This document shows positions 28,379 to 45,600 of a DNA stretch of 64,000 nt, one piece after another. The notes beneath the pieces are model-generated. The model was not told the origin of the DNA and made no database searches. It saw only the letters and a list, made by a program, of their open reading frames with translations. Position 1 is the first letter of the stretch. The number at the start of each line of letters is the position of its first letter. Origin of the DNA: Nemopilema nomurai. Its lineage: Eukaryota; Cnidaria; Scyphozoa; Rhizostomeae; Rhizostomatidae. A program made the translations under genes and the position numbers. Location of the stretch: positions 310,001 through 374,000 of the forward strand of contig PEDN01001362.1 of assembly GCA_003864495.1 (NCBI GenBank), written 5' to 3'.

Positions 28379-31300
28379 ATGTTTGTTCCGCAAACAACAA
28401 CTCAATCATCGGAGACAGAAGGAGCCTCGAATATTCAGAGTCCTGATGCAGAGGAAATCGAAAAAGCTCACTGGGAAAGGAAACAGGAGCTCAACAAAAA
28501 GAGGCTTAGATGGCAGTTAGATGATTTAAGTGGAAGAAAGTCTTTTCCCAAACCTGTTAATCTGTACCCTGAGGTTAAAGTCCTCCAAACCATAGGGACG
28601 CAGACTGCTGATTGTCCATCGCTTCAAGAGGTAGATGAAGTCATCATGTATAAGATGAAAGAGAATGAGCTAAGACAGCAGCTTGATGGTCTGGGACTGG
28701 AGCTGAGGAATTGCCTGGACAGACTGGCTATGTATGACGCAGAAAAGGAGGCGAAAGGGAAGAAAAAGAAGAGAAAAGGGTTGTTTAAGAGCTTCGGAGG
28801 ATGTTTTGGGGGCAAGAAAAACAAAGAAGCAAACAGCACGGGTGAAAGATACAGAGCAAGGGGTGACAATTCGCAGGCAGGGAGAGTGAGTTGGGCCCGT
28901 CGGCTGTACCAGAGAGACGAGTCTCAAGCTCCTCCACCGATGACGTTTAATGCTGCAGCTAGTGATATTGGATGCTCAACTGGGGGCGCGCTTGAAGCAA
29001 CGATGGGCATGGGCGTTGCGGATGTAACCAGAAAGGGCAGCACATCTGAGAAAGAAAGGGAGTTGAAGCAAACAATAATTCAGCTTAAAGAAGAAAATGC
29101 AAGGCTAAGGGTGCTTGCTCAAAGAAATCACCACCAGAGCAAAAGTGAAGCTTGTCCTAGTCATTTTTCGCCAGTGCAGTCCAGCGAATTGCAGATGGCA
29201 AACAAGCGAGCAGAGGATTTGGAACGGGAACTGCAGAAAGCTGTTAGCATTGCCAAAAAGGCAAACGAAGAGGCCAAAAGTTACAAAGAGAATGAAGCGA
29301 AAATATCTGCAGTATTAGAAGATTATCGCAAAAAGTTTGAGAAGCTTGCAAAAGCGCATGCGCAGTTGCAGAGTGAATTTGAGGTTATTGAGGAGGAGAC
29401 AAAAGAAAAGGAGCTCCTCTTTGAGCAGAAAGTGCGAAAGATCGCAAGCTTAAGAGAGGAGATAAAGGGAGGTGAAATTTCGAGGCGTAATCTTAAGAAA
29501 AGATTAGAAGAAAATGCCAAGGTAATGCAAAAAGAGCTGGACAGTTGTAAACAGAAATGCGCGGAATTAGAAGTGCTCGAAGTATCACTGAAGAGAGAAA
29601 GCTCGGTTAAGCTTGAGGAGAAAGAATTGGCTTTGAAAATAGTGGAGGAAAGTCTTAGCAAGAAGACGCTTGAAAGCATGGAAAAGGAGCTGGTTAATTT
29701 GAAGGAAAATGAGGTGGTTCTAAGAGACAAGATCTTAGAATTGATGGTGACGGAAGGTGCCCTAGAAGATCGTGAACTGGAACTTACAGAAATCAAAGCT
29801 GACCACAGTGAGCTGCAATTGCGGGAGCATGCCTTGGCTGAGGAGGTGGTCGAACTGAAGTTAAGGGAAGAAATTTCAAGTGCTTTGTTGGATGAGCTTG
29901 ACTGCTTGAAGAGGGATAATGCTGATTTGAAAGCAAGCAACACTGCGCTAGAGGAAAAGATACTGGAGCTGGAGATATTTACAATGAAAGATACTAGGAA
30001 GAGTAGTGAAGTGTTAACTGAAGCATTGGAGGCAAAGGTAGAAGACAGAGTTTCCGAAGCTGCTGAAAATGGAAAGGAGGCTGTTTGTGTCTTTGACGTT
30101 AGCAAGCAAACAGTCCTCAGAGAGGAGGAAAATGGATTGAGTGACCAGGAAGAGCAAGAAAGTGGAATAACCGAAGGAAGTCAAGACGAAAACATCACTT
30201 TACAGTGTGACACAGACAATTTCAAGCCTCAAGAGCCAGGAAATGAAGCTACTTGGGAAAGGTAAGGGTTAATTTTTGTCAATAAATGTATAGATTTGCC
30301 ATGCTACCATTGGAAAAGAACTGTTCCTATTTCAGACACTGAAAGACGTAGTGATCAATTTAATTTCTGCAAACAAGAAAAAATAAAGCTCACTACTATG
30401 TCGAGTACTTGTCTAGCAATGCCTGGTTGACGAGAGACAGTGTTGAGTCACGAGTTTCACATCTCCAGTGCTAAAGTAGTACACGGTATTTTGAAACTCT
30501 AGGATAGTGTCATACGAATACAATACATTCACACAAAATAGCCATTTAACATTTAACATTAGCCAATATTTCTTCCTGTTTAAAAAATTTAAGTGAATAG
30601 AATTGCATGCAGCACTTTGGAGAAAATGCAGCAATTCATACCATTTCGCCGCTACTGAATACAGAAATTAAAATTAAAAAATTAAAGTAATATGGCTTAA
30701 CTCACTCATACCTTCGTGTATAAAGACAACAACAACAACAACAACAACAACAGCAACAACAACATAACATCGCAAATTCGGAATTCTTGATGTACAGTAC
30801 TTTTATAAAACTTATGAAATGAAAATGAGAAAGAGGACCACTTTAACTCACCTGCTCCCCGGAGTACAATCCCCAAAAAGCACTTGCTACCAATGAACTC
30901 TCTTGGATTAAAGGCAGATCACGATGCAAGTAAACAAAAGAAATCACGCCATAAATTGTAAGGAAAAGAACGATCTAAAATTCCAAAAAGACGACGACAT
31001 AATCTGGTTGATTCGACTTCACAAAAGATTTCTTGATTTATAAACTTGTTTACTGACGATATAACTAAAACGTTTTTTCTATCTAGAGAGCTGTCAGTTG
31101 AGAAGTTCGACTTGGACTTGAATGATTATCTGAGCGATGAGTACGCTAGCAGTGATGGTTATGATGGTATACCGGCAGAAAAGGATGATGAACAAGAGCA
31201 GTTTGATTCCGACCAAGACGACGGGCTTTACCAAAGAGCAGATCATCGTTATGGCGAACAGGGCGATTTGGCTACAGTCAACGAGGGCAGATTTGAAATG

Positions 31301-31654
31301 GAGACTAGTAAGACGAGTTCCATGAACCTCGCATCCACGGGAAGAGGTGAAGATGACCCCCTTATGGTTGGGTCTTTGCTGAAGAACTGTTTATCGACAG
31401 CTCGTGTGACATACGACAAAGAAGCGATAATGAAAGAACTGTGTATCGAGAGGTCCTCTTCGATAACCCTGGAGGAAGGCGAAGTGGTTGGGTATCCTGA
31501 AGGACGAAGCAAGCAATCGAGAACCAAGCCAGATCGATACGTTGATTTGGTTCTAACCCCCGGCGAACTCACAGTCAAGTACGACCCAGCCTTCAGTCGA
31601 TATAAGCAGCTACCATCGTTCACAAGAACAAGAAAACACAACAAGAAATTATAA
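28379..31654 (+). CDS. coiled-coil protein, unit 3
   Basis: Exons 28379-30261 and 31087-31654. The N-terminal part follows unit 1 (AEEIEKAHWERK). The LDELDCLKR segment follows units 2 and 4, and SNTALEEK follows unit 1 again, so this copy is a mosaic. Private changes are KKRLEENAKVMQ for QERYEENAKEMQ and an in-frame 6-base loss that turns TLENESMEK into TLESMEK. Both fall in the coiled coil. A two-residue loss would shift the heptad register locally. Confidence 0.83.
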
Positions 31655-32582
31655 CTATCATAGTAGATAGTCGCATCAATGCATTCTACAAGTTTCTAAA
31701 TACCCACTGTATATATATTTTTGAATACGGACATTATATAGCTGATTTATCTCAAATTCAATCCATGTTTAATGTCTTCTCTTGGTCTATTCGAAAATGC
31801 AAACTATTTTAGTGCATTGTTGGGCAAAATTCGATTTTTCGTTAATAGACACGCCACACAGCTCATTGTTAAGAATTTGATTGATAAAATTAGAAGTGGC
31901 TACTCAAATCCACCGGCCATTTTTGGTGCTAATACAAGATGCTCTCAAAATGTTCTCCCTAAAACCACAAAAAAGAGCATGTAGAGGTCTATGGTACAGT
32001 TTTATCTAACTCGCTCTTAAAAGAAAAGCTACAGAACAGAGCATTGGAAAGAGTAGAAGCAAGGACACCCTCGTTTCGACAAGGGCGATGGCGCGTATCA
32101 AAAAGCAAACCTTTTAGCTTGAAGAATTGGCAAGGCCCAAGGCAATCTCTTTTCTTTGCGTTAATAGTACACAGAAAAAACTGGTTGATTGAGTCAGTCA
32201 TTGCATGGGTTAAAAATCTAGAATACTCAACTCAGCTAATGCAAAGCTGGTTCCTAAAAATCAGAGACAAATTCCACCGTTGATAAAACCTCGCATTTAG
32301 TTCTAACACAGGAAAAGATAACGGTTGAAACCAAACTGAGTAAATTTGACAAGGAAGCATTTAATGTCCTCTAAGATTCTATGGTTAAAAATGAAATCAA
32401 TTATATGCAATAAATAATAAATCAACAAACTCATTCCCTCTTTAGTTTCGATAAATTTTTTTACATTAAATAACTATTTACATCCTGGTTATAAGTGGTG
32501 GCCGAGTGATTGCAAAAGAATTAGCAAGTGCAAATTACTTTGAGTTCTTTGCATAGATCACAACTTGACAAAAATCCAAAAA
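31655..32582. other. convergent 3' region, unit 3
   Basis: Counterpart of the unit 1 region, with the same AATAAA near the middle. No independent gene is supported. Confidence 0.5.
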
Positions 32583-34573
<1,991 letters not shown>

Positions 34574-34575
34574 TC

Positions 34576-34755
34576 ATGAAACAATTCGTAGGGATGCGCG
34601 CAGATGTGAACAAAATTAAGGAAGGGAAGGCAGCGAATCAGCCAAGAAGATCATCTTTAGTCATTCCACGGATACCTGAAGACGGTGAATTCACAGACGT
34701 GAAGAAATGCAACATGGACCCTTTCGATGTGGACGATAGCATTCCACTGCGTTAA
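34576..34755 (+). pseudogene. truncated FAM167-like exon 2 with 10-bp deletion, unit 4
   Basis: A 59-codon remnant. A 10-base deletion (GAAGGAGAGC of the other units) after ATTCCACTGC creates an immediate TAA at 34753-34755, so the last 28 codons are lost. The deleted piece is flanked by a 3-base GCG repeat, typical of slippage or microhomology repair. Met in RADMNK is Val here. Confidence 0.75.
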
Positions 34756-35689
34756 CAACAATGGAGTTCTGCTCGAATTCGATGATCAGTCTTGACTGTC
34801 GAATGACTCAACGGCATCCAACCAAATAAGCTTTGCATTATCATAAATTCTAACACTTAAAATTTGTAAAGAAAACTGTAATTTATACGAGGCTCATGGA
34901 TTTGGCTTTGGGTTATTCTATTGTAAGAAGAAAGATATAGCCACTGTGTGTTACTCGTGTTAGAGGTATTTTGTGTACATATGCTGCCTTAGAGATTTTT
35001 AATATATAGTTATTGATTAGTGTAATCCTGACTCATTTAGGCCTTGTTTTTACGCACCCTATCTAGCCATATAAATTGCTTAAACAGTGGTATGCTTTGT
35101 TTTTCCTGTCTTTTGGCTCTTTATTTCTGGAATTCTTTCAAAATGTGCCTTTTTTATTCGGGTAAAATGGCAAAAAAGTCAGATTGGTTACAGCTGACAG
35201 AAGGAAAGCCTAAGAGAAGTGGCTAAACGTCATGCACAGATGAGCGTCTCCTGAAAGTCATGGAAAGATAATGTATGGGATGAAGCTAGTCGATCACTTC
35301 AAGGGTATTTCTAATAAGGACCAAGGATCGTTAGCCTATTTGTTGAAAAATGAGTGAGTAAAATGAGTAAAAACAAGCCACCAAACTATAACACTTATGG
35401 AAAGATAATGTATGGAATGATAGTATATGGAAATCTTTATCTTTCTGTATATGGAAATCTACTCATACACCATTGATCAAGATCGATATATAACTATTGA
35501 TAAACCACATATATTTATCCTATCTTACTCTTTGAAATCCGAGTCTATTCGTCCCCTTAAGAAAAGCAAAGTTGGGACACGGTCGCCCTTTTGAACTTCC
35601 GTGCTCTTTTGCGCTGGACTTAAATCTCCTTACGCTGGGTACCAGACTCAGCTTTTTAGCGGGGTCTGGGCTTTGATGGCAGTGATGAC

Positions 35690-35949
35690 GTAATTTTGTT
35701 CGTTTTCATCAATTTTTTTCATGACTAGGTATCTTGCCAAGTAACCAATGCAACAGCTGGGACACGATTCTTTAAACAGCCATTTTTTGGTAGTGAACGT
35801 CATTTGGTATATGATGAATCATCATTTCCCGCGTGGCAGCTTTGTACCCGCGCATTGCCAAAGAATGCTACTTGTTTTAACGCATTATAACCGCGAATCT
35901 CTCGCGCTTACTCCGCACTTTCGTCGCACTCCTATCAAATTTGACGTCA
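35690..35949 (+). promoter_or_regulatory. CRE-bearing promoter, unit 4
   Basis: Counterpart of the unit 1 promoter; the palindrome TGACGTCA is at 35942-35949. It shares the upstream variant block with unit 3. Confidence 0.5.
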
Positions 35950-36379
35950 CAAGCAATCCGACGTCGCATAACTGGAGTTCAATTTTGATGATCAAACAAA
36001 TTTTAGTCGTGTTGGCCTTGAGTCAGGATCGTCTTATCGTTCTAGCAAAATTTTAGTAATTTTCCTTACATATTTGGAGGAAATCGATTGAAAATTCATT
36101 GTAGATTTACATTTTATTTACTACTTTTTACTTATATTACTTGGTGCTTGAAGTTTAAAGCTGAAATAGCAGAACAGATCACCACGGGTTTGTATTTCGT
36201 TAAATCTCATTCGCTTTCCTCTAAATTAAAATGAACATAAACAATTATTTTATTGAGGTTCAAATCATTATTTTGGATATTTCATTGTAAACAGTTGATG
36301 AGTTGAGCGAATGAAATCATATATTTTCTATTGTAGGAAATTGTCCTTGTCCTTGGTGACTGTTTGGTGAATTTTGAAG

Positions 36380-39300
36380 ATGTTTGTTCCGCAAACAACA
36401 ACTCAATCATCCGAGACAGAAGGAGCCTCGAATAATCAGAGTCCTGATGCAGAGGAAAGCGAAAAGGCTCACTGGGAAAAGAAACAGGAGCTCAACAAAA
36501 AGAGGCTTAGATGGCAGTTGGATGATTTAAATGCAAGAAAGTCTTTTCCCAAACCTGTTAATCTGTACCCTGAGGTTAAAGTTCTCCAAACCATAGGGAC
36601 GCAGACTGCTGATTGTCCATCGCTTCAAGAGGTAGATGAAGTCATCATGTATAAGATGAAAGAGAATGAGCTAAGACAGCAGCTTGATGGTCTGGGAATG
36701 GAGCTGAGGAATTGCCTGGACAGACTGGCTATGTATGACGCAGAAAAGGAGGCGAAAGGGAAGAAAAAGAAGAGAAAAGGGTTGTTTAAGAGCTTCGGAG
36801 GATGTTTTGGGGGCAAGAAAAACAAAGAAGCAAACAGCACGGGTGAAAGATACAGAGCAAGGGGTGACAATTCGCAGGCAGGGAGAGTGAGTTGGGCCCG
36901 TCGGCTGTACCAGAGAGACGAGTCTCAAGCTCCTCCACCGATGACGTTTAATGCTGCTGCTAGTGATATTGGATGCACAACTGGGGGCGCGCTTGAAGCA
37001 ACGATGGGCATGGGCGTTGCGGATGTAACCAGAAAGGGCAGCACATCTGAGAGAGAAAGGGAGTCGAAGCAAACAATAATTCAGCTAAAAGAAGAAAATG
37101 CAAGGCTAAGGGTGCTTGCTCAAAGAAATCACCACCAGAGCAAAAGTGAAGCTTGTCCTAGTCATTTTTCTCCAGTGCAGTCCAGCGAATTGCAGATGGC
37201 AAACAAGCGAGCAGAGGATTTGGAACTGGAACTGCAGAAAGCTGTTAGCATTGCCAAAAAGGCAAACGAAGAGGCCAACAGTTACAAAGAGAATGAAGCG
37301 AAAATATCTGCAGTATTAGAAGATTATCGCAAAAAGTTTGAGAAGCTTGCAAAAGCGCATGCGCAGTTGCAGAGTGAATTTGAGGTTATGGAGGAGGAGA
37401 CAAAAGAAAAGGAGCTTCTCTTTGAGCAGAAAGTGCGAAAGGTCGCAAGCTTAAGAGAGGAGATAAAGGGAGGTGAAATTTCGAGGCGTAATCTTCAGGA
37501 AAGATATGAAGAAAATTCCAAGGAAATGCAGAAAGAGCTGGACAGTTGTAAACAGAAATGCGCGGAATTAGAAGTGCTCGAAGTATCACTGAAGAGAGAA
37601 AGCTCGGTTAAGCTTGAGGAGAAAGAATTGGCTTTGAAAATAGTGGGGGAAAGTCTTAGCAAGAAGACGCTTGAAAATGAAAGCATGGAAAAGGAGCTGG
37701 TTAATTTGAAGGAAAATGAGGTGGTTCTAAGAGACAAGATCTTAGAATTGATGGTGACGGAAGGTGCCCTAGAAGATCGTGAACTGGAACTTACAGAAAT
37801 AAAAGCTGACCACAGTGAGCTGCAATTGCGGGAGCATGCCTTGGCTGAGGAGGTGGTCGAACTGAAGTTAAGGGAAGAAATTTCAAGTGCTTTGTTGGAT
37901 GAGCTTGACTGCTTGAAGAGAGATAATGCTGATTTGAAAGCAAGCAACTCTTCGCTAGAGGAAAAGATACTGGAGCTGGAGATATTTACAATGAAAGATA
38001 CTAGGAAGAGTAGTGAAGTGTTAACTGAAGCATTGGAGGCAAAGGTAGAAGACAGAGTTTCCGAAGCTGCTGAAAATGGAAAGGAGGCTGTTTGTGTCTT
38101 TGACGTTAGCAAGCAAACAGTCCTCATAGAGGAGGAAAATGGATTTAGTGACCAGGAAGAGCAAGAAAGTGGAATAACCGAAGGAAGTCAAGACGAAAAC
38201 ATCACTTTACAGTGTGACACAGACAATTTCGAGCCTCAAGAGCCAGGAAATGAAGCTACTTTGGAAAGGTAAGGGTTAATTTTTGCCAATAAATGTTTAG
38301 ATTTGCCATGCTACCATTGGAAAAGAACTGTTCCTATTTCAGACACTGAAAGACGTAGTGATCAATTTAATTTGTGCAAACAAGAAAAAATAATATGTCG
38401 AGTACTTGTCTGGCAATGCCTGATTGATTAGGGACAGTTTTGAGTCACGAATTTCACATCTCCAGGCTGAAGTAGTATACAGGTATTAAACTCTGGGTAG
38501 TATACGACACAATGCATTCATAAAAAAGCCATTTAAATAGTATCAAATTCTTCTGTTTAAATTTAAGTGTAATAATAATTGTTTGAATTGCATGCACAGT
38601 TTGGAGAATGCAGCAATTCATACCATTTGCCGTTACTGAATACAGAATTGAAAATTAAAGTCATATGGCTTAACTCATGCATACCTTCGTGTATAAAGAC
38701 AACAACAACAACAACATAACATCGCAAATTCGGAATTCTTGATGTACAGTACTTTTATAAAACTTATCAAATAAAATGAGAAAAAGGACCACTTTCACCC
38801 ACCTGTTCCCCGGAGTAAAATCCCCAAAAAGCACTTGCTACCAATGAACTCTGTTGGGTTATAGGCAGATCACGCTGCAAGTAAACAGATTACTCTGCAA
38901 AAAATCACTGCCATAGAATTGCAAGGAATAAACGATCTAAGATTCCAAAAAGACGACAACATAATCTGGTTGATTCGACTTCACAAAAGATTTCTTGATT
39001 TATAAACTTGCTTGCTGACTTTATACCTAAAACGTTTATTCTATCTAGAATGCTGTCAGTTGAGAAGTTCGACTTGGACTTGAATGATTATCTGAGCGAT
39101 GAGTACGCTAGCAGTGATGGTTATGATGGTATACCGGCAGAAAAGGATGATGAACAAGAGCAGTTTGATTCGGACCAAGACGACGGGCTATATCAAAGAG
39201 CAGATCGTGGTTATAGCGAACAGGGCGTTTTGGCTACAGTAAACGAAGGCAGATTGGAAATGGAGACTAGTAAGACGAGTCCCATGAACCTCGCATCCAC

Positions 39301-39631
39301 GGGGAGAGGTGAAGATGACCCCCTTATGGTTGGGTCTTTGCTGAAGAACTGTTTATCAACAGCTCGTGTGACATACGACAAAGAAGCGATAATGAAAGAA
39401 CTGTGTATCGAGAGGTCCTCTTCGATAACCCTGGAGGAAGGCGAAGTTGTTGGGTATCCTGAAGGACGAAGCAAGCAATCGAGAGCCAAGCCAGATCGAT
39501 ACGTTGATTTGGTTCTAACCCCCGGCGAACTCACAGTCAAGTACGACCCAGCCTTCAGTCGATATAAGCAGCTGCCATCGTTCACAAGAACAAAGAAACA
39601 AACAAGAAATTATAACTATCATAGTAGATAG
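36380..39631 (+). CDS. coiled-coil protein, unit 4, altered C-terminus
   Basis: Exons 36380-38268 and 39049-39631. The N-terminus AEESEKAHWEKK resembles unit 2. Private changes include SNSSLEEK, ENSKEMQ, LIEEENGFSD and EATLER at the exon end. A single A lost near 39600 shifts the last codons, replacing the final NKKL of the other copies with TRNYNYHSR before a later stop; the conserved block before it is intact. The second exon begins with an in-frame ATG (AG|A ATG CTG). The intron has a diverged patch (about 38398-38700) unlike units 1-3. Confidence 0.82.
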
Positions 39632-40546
39632 TCGCATCAATGCATTCTACAAGTTTCTAAATACCCACTGTATATATATTTTTGAATACGGACATTATAT
39701 AGCTGATTAATCTCAAATTCAATCCATGTTTAATGTCTTCTCTTGGTCTATTCGAAAATGCAAACTATTTCAGTGCATTGCTGGGCAAAATTCGATTTTT
39801 CGTTAATAGACACGCCACACAGCTCATTGTTAAGAATTTGATTGATAAAATTAGAAGTGGCTACTCAAATCCACCGGCCATTTTTGGTGCTAATACAAGA
39901 TGCTCTCAAAATGTTCTCCCTAAAACCACAAAAAGAGCATGTAGAGGTCTATGGTACAGTTTTATCTAACTCGCTCTTAAAAGAAAAGCTACAGAACAGA
40001 GCATTGGAAAGAGTAGAAGCAAGGACACCCTCGTTTCGACAAGGGCGATGGCGCGTTTCAAAAAGCAAACCTTTTAGCTTGAAGGATTGGCAAGGCCCAA
40101 GGCAATCTCTTTTCTTTGCGTTAATAGTACACAGAAAAACTGGTTGATTGAGTCAGTCATTGCATGGGTTAAAAATCTAGAATACTCAACTCAGCCAATG
40201 CAAAGCTGGTTCCTAAAAATCAGAGACAAAGTCCACCGTTGATAAAACCTCGCATTTAGTTCTAACACAGGAAAAGATAACGGTTGAAACCAAACTGAGT
40301 AAATTTGACAAGGAAGCATTTAATGTCCTCTAAGATTCTATGGTTAAAAATGAAATCAATTATATGCAATAAATAATAAAAAAATCAACAAACTCATTCC
40401 CTCTTTAGTTTCGATAAATTTTTTGACATTAAATAACTATTTACATCCTGGTTATAAGTGGTGGCCGAGTATTAACAAAAGAATTAGCAAGTGCAAATTA
40501 CTTTGAGTTCCTTGCTTTGATCACAATTTGACAAAAGTCCAAAAAA
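39632..40546. other. convergent 3' region, unit 4
   Basis: Counterpart of the unit 1 region. A one-base change merges or shifts the short ORFs seen in the other units, so they are unlikely to be genes. Confidence 0.5.
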
Positions 40547-42660
<2,114 letters not shown>

Positions 42661-45600
42661 ATGGTTGCCAAAGAAACATGGTCGCGTTTTCTTGCCCACG
42701 TGGGAAATCTTGCGGGGCATTTCAAGGTCTTTCCCACCGTGAATGTAAAGCCATTCGCAGCTTTGTCGATATTTTTAATGACGGTCATGTTGTTCTTCTT
42801 CGTGCGATGGAGAAGTCGCAGGAGATCTAGGTAAGGATGCCAGAGTTTTTAGGCCACGAGTCTCGCGAACTTTAAGGAAACTAGGATGATGTTGTTAGCA
42901 AGTAGATGCTCCAAAATTATGCGAAGGAAAAGTCACATCAATAATTTGCTATTTACTCCTTTTCCACATAACCTATTTCATGGCGTGGAAATACTTTAGA
43001 TACTTTATTGAATGAAAATTTTGCATAAATTTGAATTGAAAAGCTGAATTTAGCAGTGACGAATATACCATTTTGATACAGTGACAAACCAACCTTTTGG
43101 TAAACATGCATGAAAGAAAATTATCTATGTCTTTAAACTGACACCCAAACAGTCTTGCATATGCAATATTGCATTTGGCGTAAATAGATTGGGGTGCTAG
43201 CAAGAAAAATATCTCCTTTGGATTGAAGAAAAGCAACTCAGTTGGCCAAATAACATCTTCATTTTTATTAGTGATAAGAAGAAGATTGTCATCAACTGCT
43301 GGTTCTGCAACACAGACAATATTGTGAATGCAAAAGAAAAGGATATGTGGTACTGCAAAAAGTGTGACCAATACAATGGTTTTACAAACACTGGGGACTA
43401 CAATAAAGATATTGCTGAGATTTATGCAAATCACACTGACAGTTTAATAATAAAGCACAGCCCATTTAGACAAGGTAGTTGTTCTACTTCTTGTAAACAT
43501 AATGCTATAACCTTGTCAGGTTCTTTTATTACTTTAAAAGAAGATTAAAGTTTAAGAAATGCAACACTGTTGCAAATAAGAAAGTGTTTTTATAAGGGTG
43601 CTAGATTACTCACTTTGAGTTAAACATGTGAAACCTGGAGATGTAATTCAGAATGTGCTGTTCAATATTCTGTTAAAGTGTTTATTGTCTCAACCAAAGC
43701 AAGCTGTTTATAATAGATGTCAAAAAGTACTTTTATAAGTTATTTATTGAAAGTCTACAAATGACTACATCTGTCACCCCTAGATAACTTGTGTTCTGAT
43801 TCTGCTCCATGTGGTTTCAAACTTTGTGATATTTGCAACAAAATGCAGATCCTTAAGGTAAAACAACTGGCAGCATTTGTCCCAAGAAATGAGGTGAGCA
43901 ATTATAATATTTCGAGAAACTTCTTTGTAGCATTAAAGAGGAAATGAAACCAAATTTTTTATTTTAAATTCTGAATCCCCGTAATGAATTACCTTATAAC
44001 CCAGAATTTCAATGTGTTTAGAGAAATTTTGGCTAAACTACGAGGACAATACTGACTTCAATTTTTCAATCAAAAAGTGGCACCGGTGCGCCCTGTTTAA
44101 CTAGCCTCGTTTTGAATGTTGTGACGTAAAGTTATGGACACGCGCAGCGTTTCGTAATATTTACATCCCGTTTCTACGTACTGAAACTTTAGATTAGCTA
44201 TGGAGCCAGGTAACAAAACCAAGGTTCGTGGTGGTCTACGATGTGTTGTACACACTCTAGACAATAAAAAGCTGTTGTAATGACAGTTATACCAAGGGTT
44301 TAAACACCCATCGCTTTCCAAAGGACCCTACTGTACGCCGGCAGTGAACTAAATTTGTTAGAAAGCGTAGGCCAAATTTTGACCAAAGCTACTTTTCAAA
44401 CCCCGTCCTTTGCTCAGATCATTTTGAACCAGGTTGCTATACAAGGAGCGTAGCTAGTCTACTAGAGGGGGACGACGTTTCACAAACAAAAAGTTTTTAC
44501 AACGAGATGCTGTTCTGGCATTATACGTTCTGGCATTATACCAGAAATGAAGGAAATTCAACCTCTTAGTCTAAACGGGAAAAAAGAAAGGTAAGATTTA
44601 ATTTTTTTGCCTACTTCATTTTCAATATATTCCTTTAATTAATGTGTAAATAAAGCAAAATATACGATACATAAAATGACAAGGTTAACTACAATATATA
44701 AACGTGGAGCTCGTGTTTAAATCTTCCCCCTCAAAATAAGTAGATTGGGTACAACAGAATAAAAGTAAACACAACTCGCTACTTTTTGTCTATTTAAACA
44801 AAACAATTGGTTTTATCAAAATCTCAACGTGATAAAAGTTTTCATAACAAACAATTGGTGTTTATTGTGACATATTTTTTAGAATGTTGGCATTGCAATT
44901 AAAAAACAACATTTTGTATCTTCTACAAAGTCGAGCCCTTCCAATTTGAAGGTTTACAAAATACATATATGCATATAGAACATTTATCAAATTGTATAGA
45001 TTCACCCAGGGCGCAGCCAAAAGGATTAGTTCTTGCTGACAAAAAGGGTGTATCTCACTCATTAAGGGTGTGGTCAAGATAAATACTCTCATATAAAGGC
45101 TGCTTTTATGTGTTTCTGTTTCAAATGTTAGTATGTTATAATTGTTGCAAAAAATTACAGGTAGAGTATCCAGCAAGTTTCCTGGCAAAAATAACCAATG
45201 TAGGGGGGGGGGGTACCACACCTACCAAACCCCCTTTGGTGGCGTCCCTGGATTCCATAAATGTAGTGGCCCAAATTCACATTCTGTTTTTCAGGGTGTA
45301 AGAGATACAATACAATGTGGCTTCTGTTGCGGATACACAAATGGAACTATTCAAGAGCAATTATTCGACGAAGCAACATCTTCTAAAACTGATAAATGGC
45401 AGACAGTCTTTACAGAAACCAGCATGGAAGCAACTTCATTTCCAGATGTGTCAAGTTTAGCCTGTCAAGATTGCAAGGTGAAAACCTTGAGATTGAAAAA
45501 CTTGAGTGAATCGCCAAAATCTGAAAATAATTAGACAGAAAAGGAAATTAACAAGTCAAAATAATGTAAGTTCGCTTTGCACAATAACATTTGCTGATAT

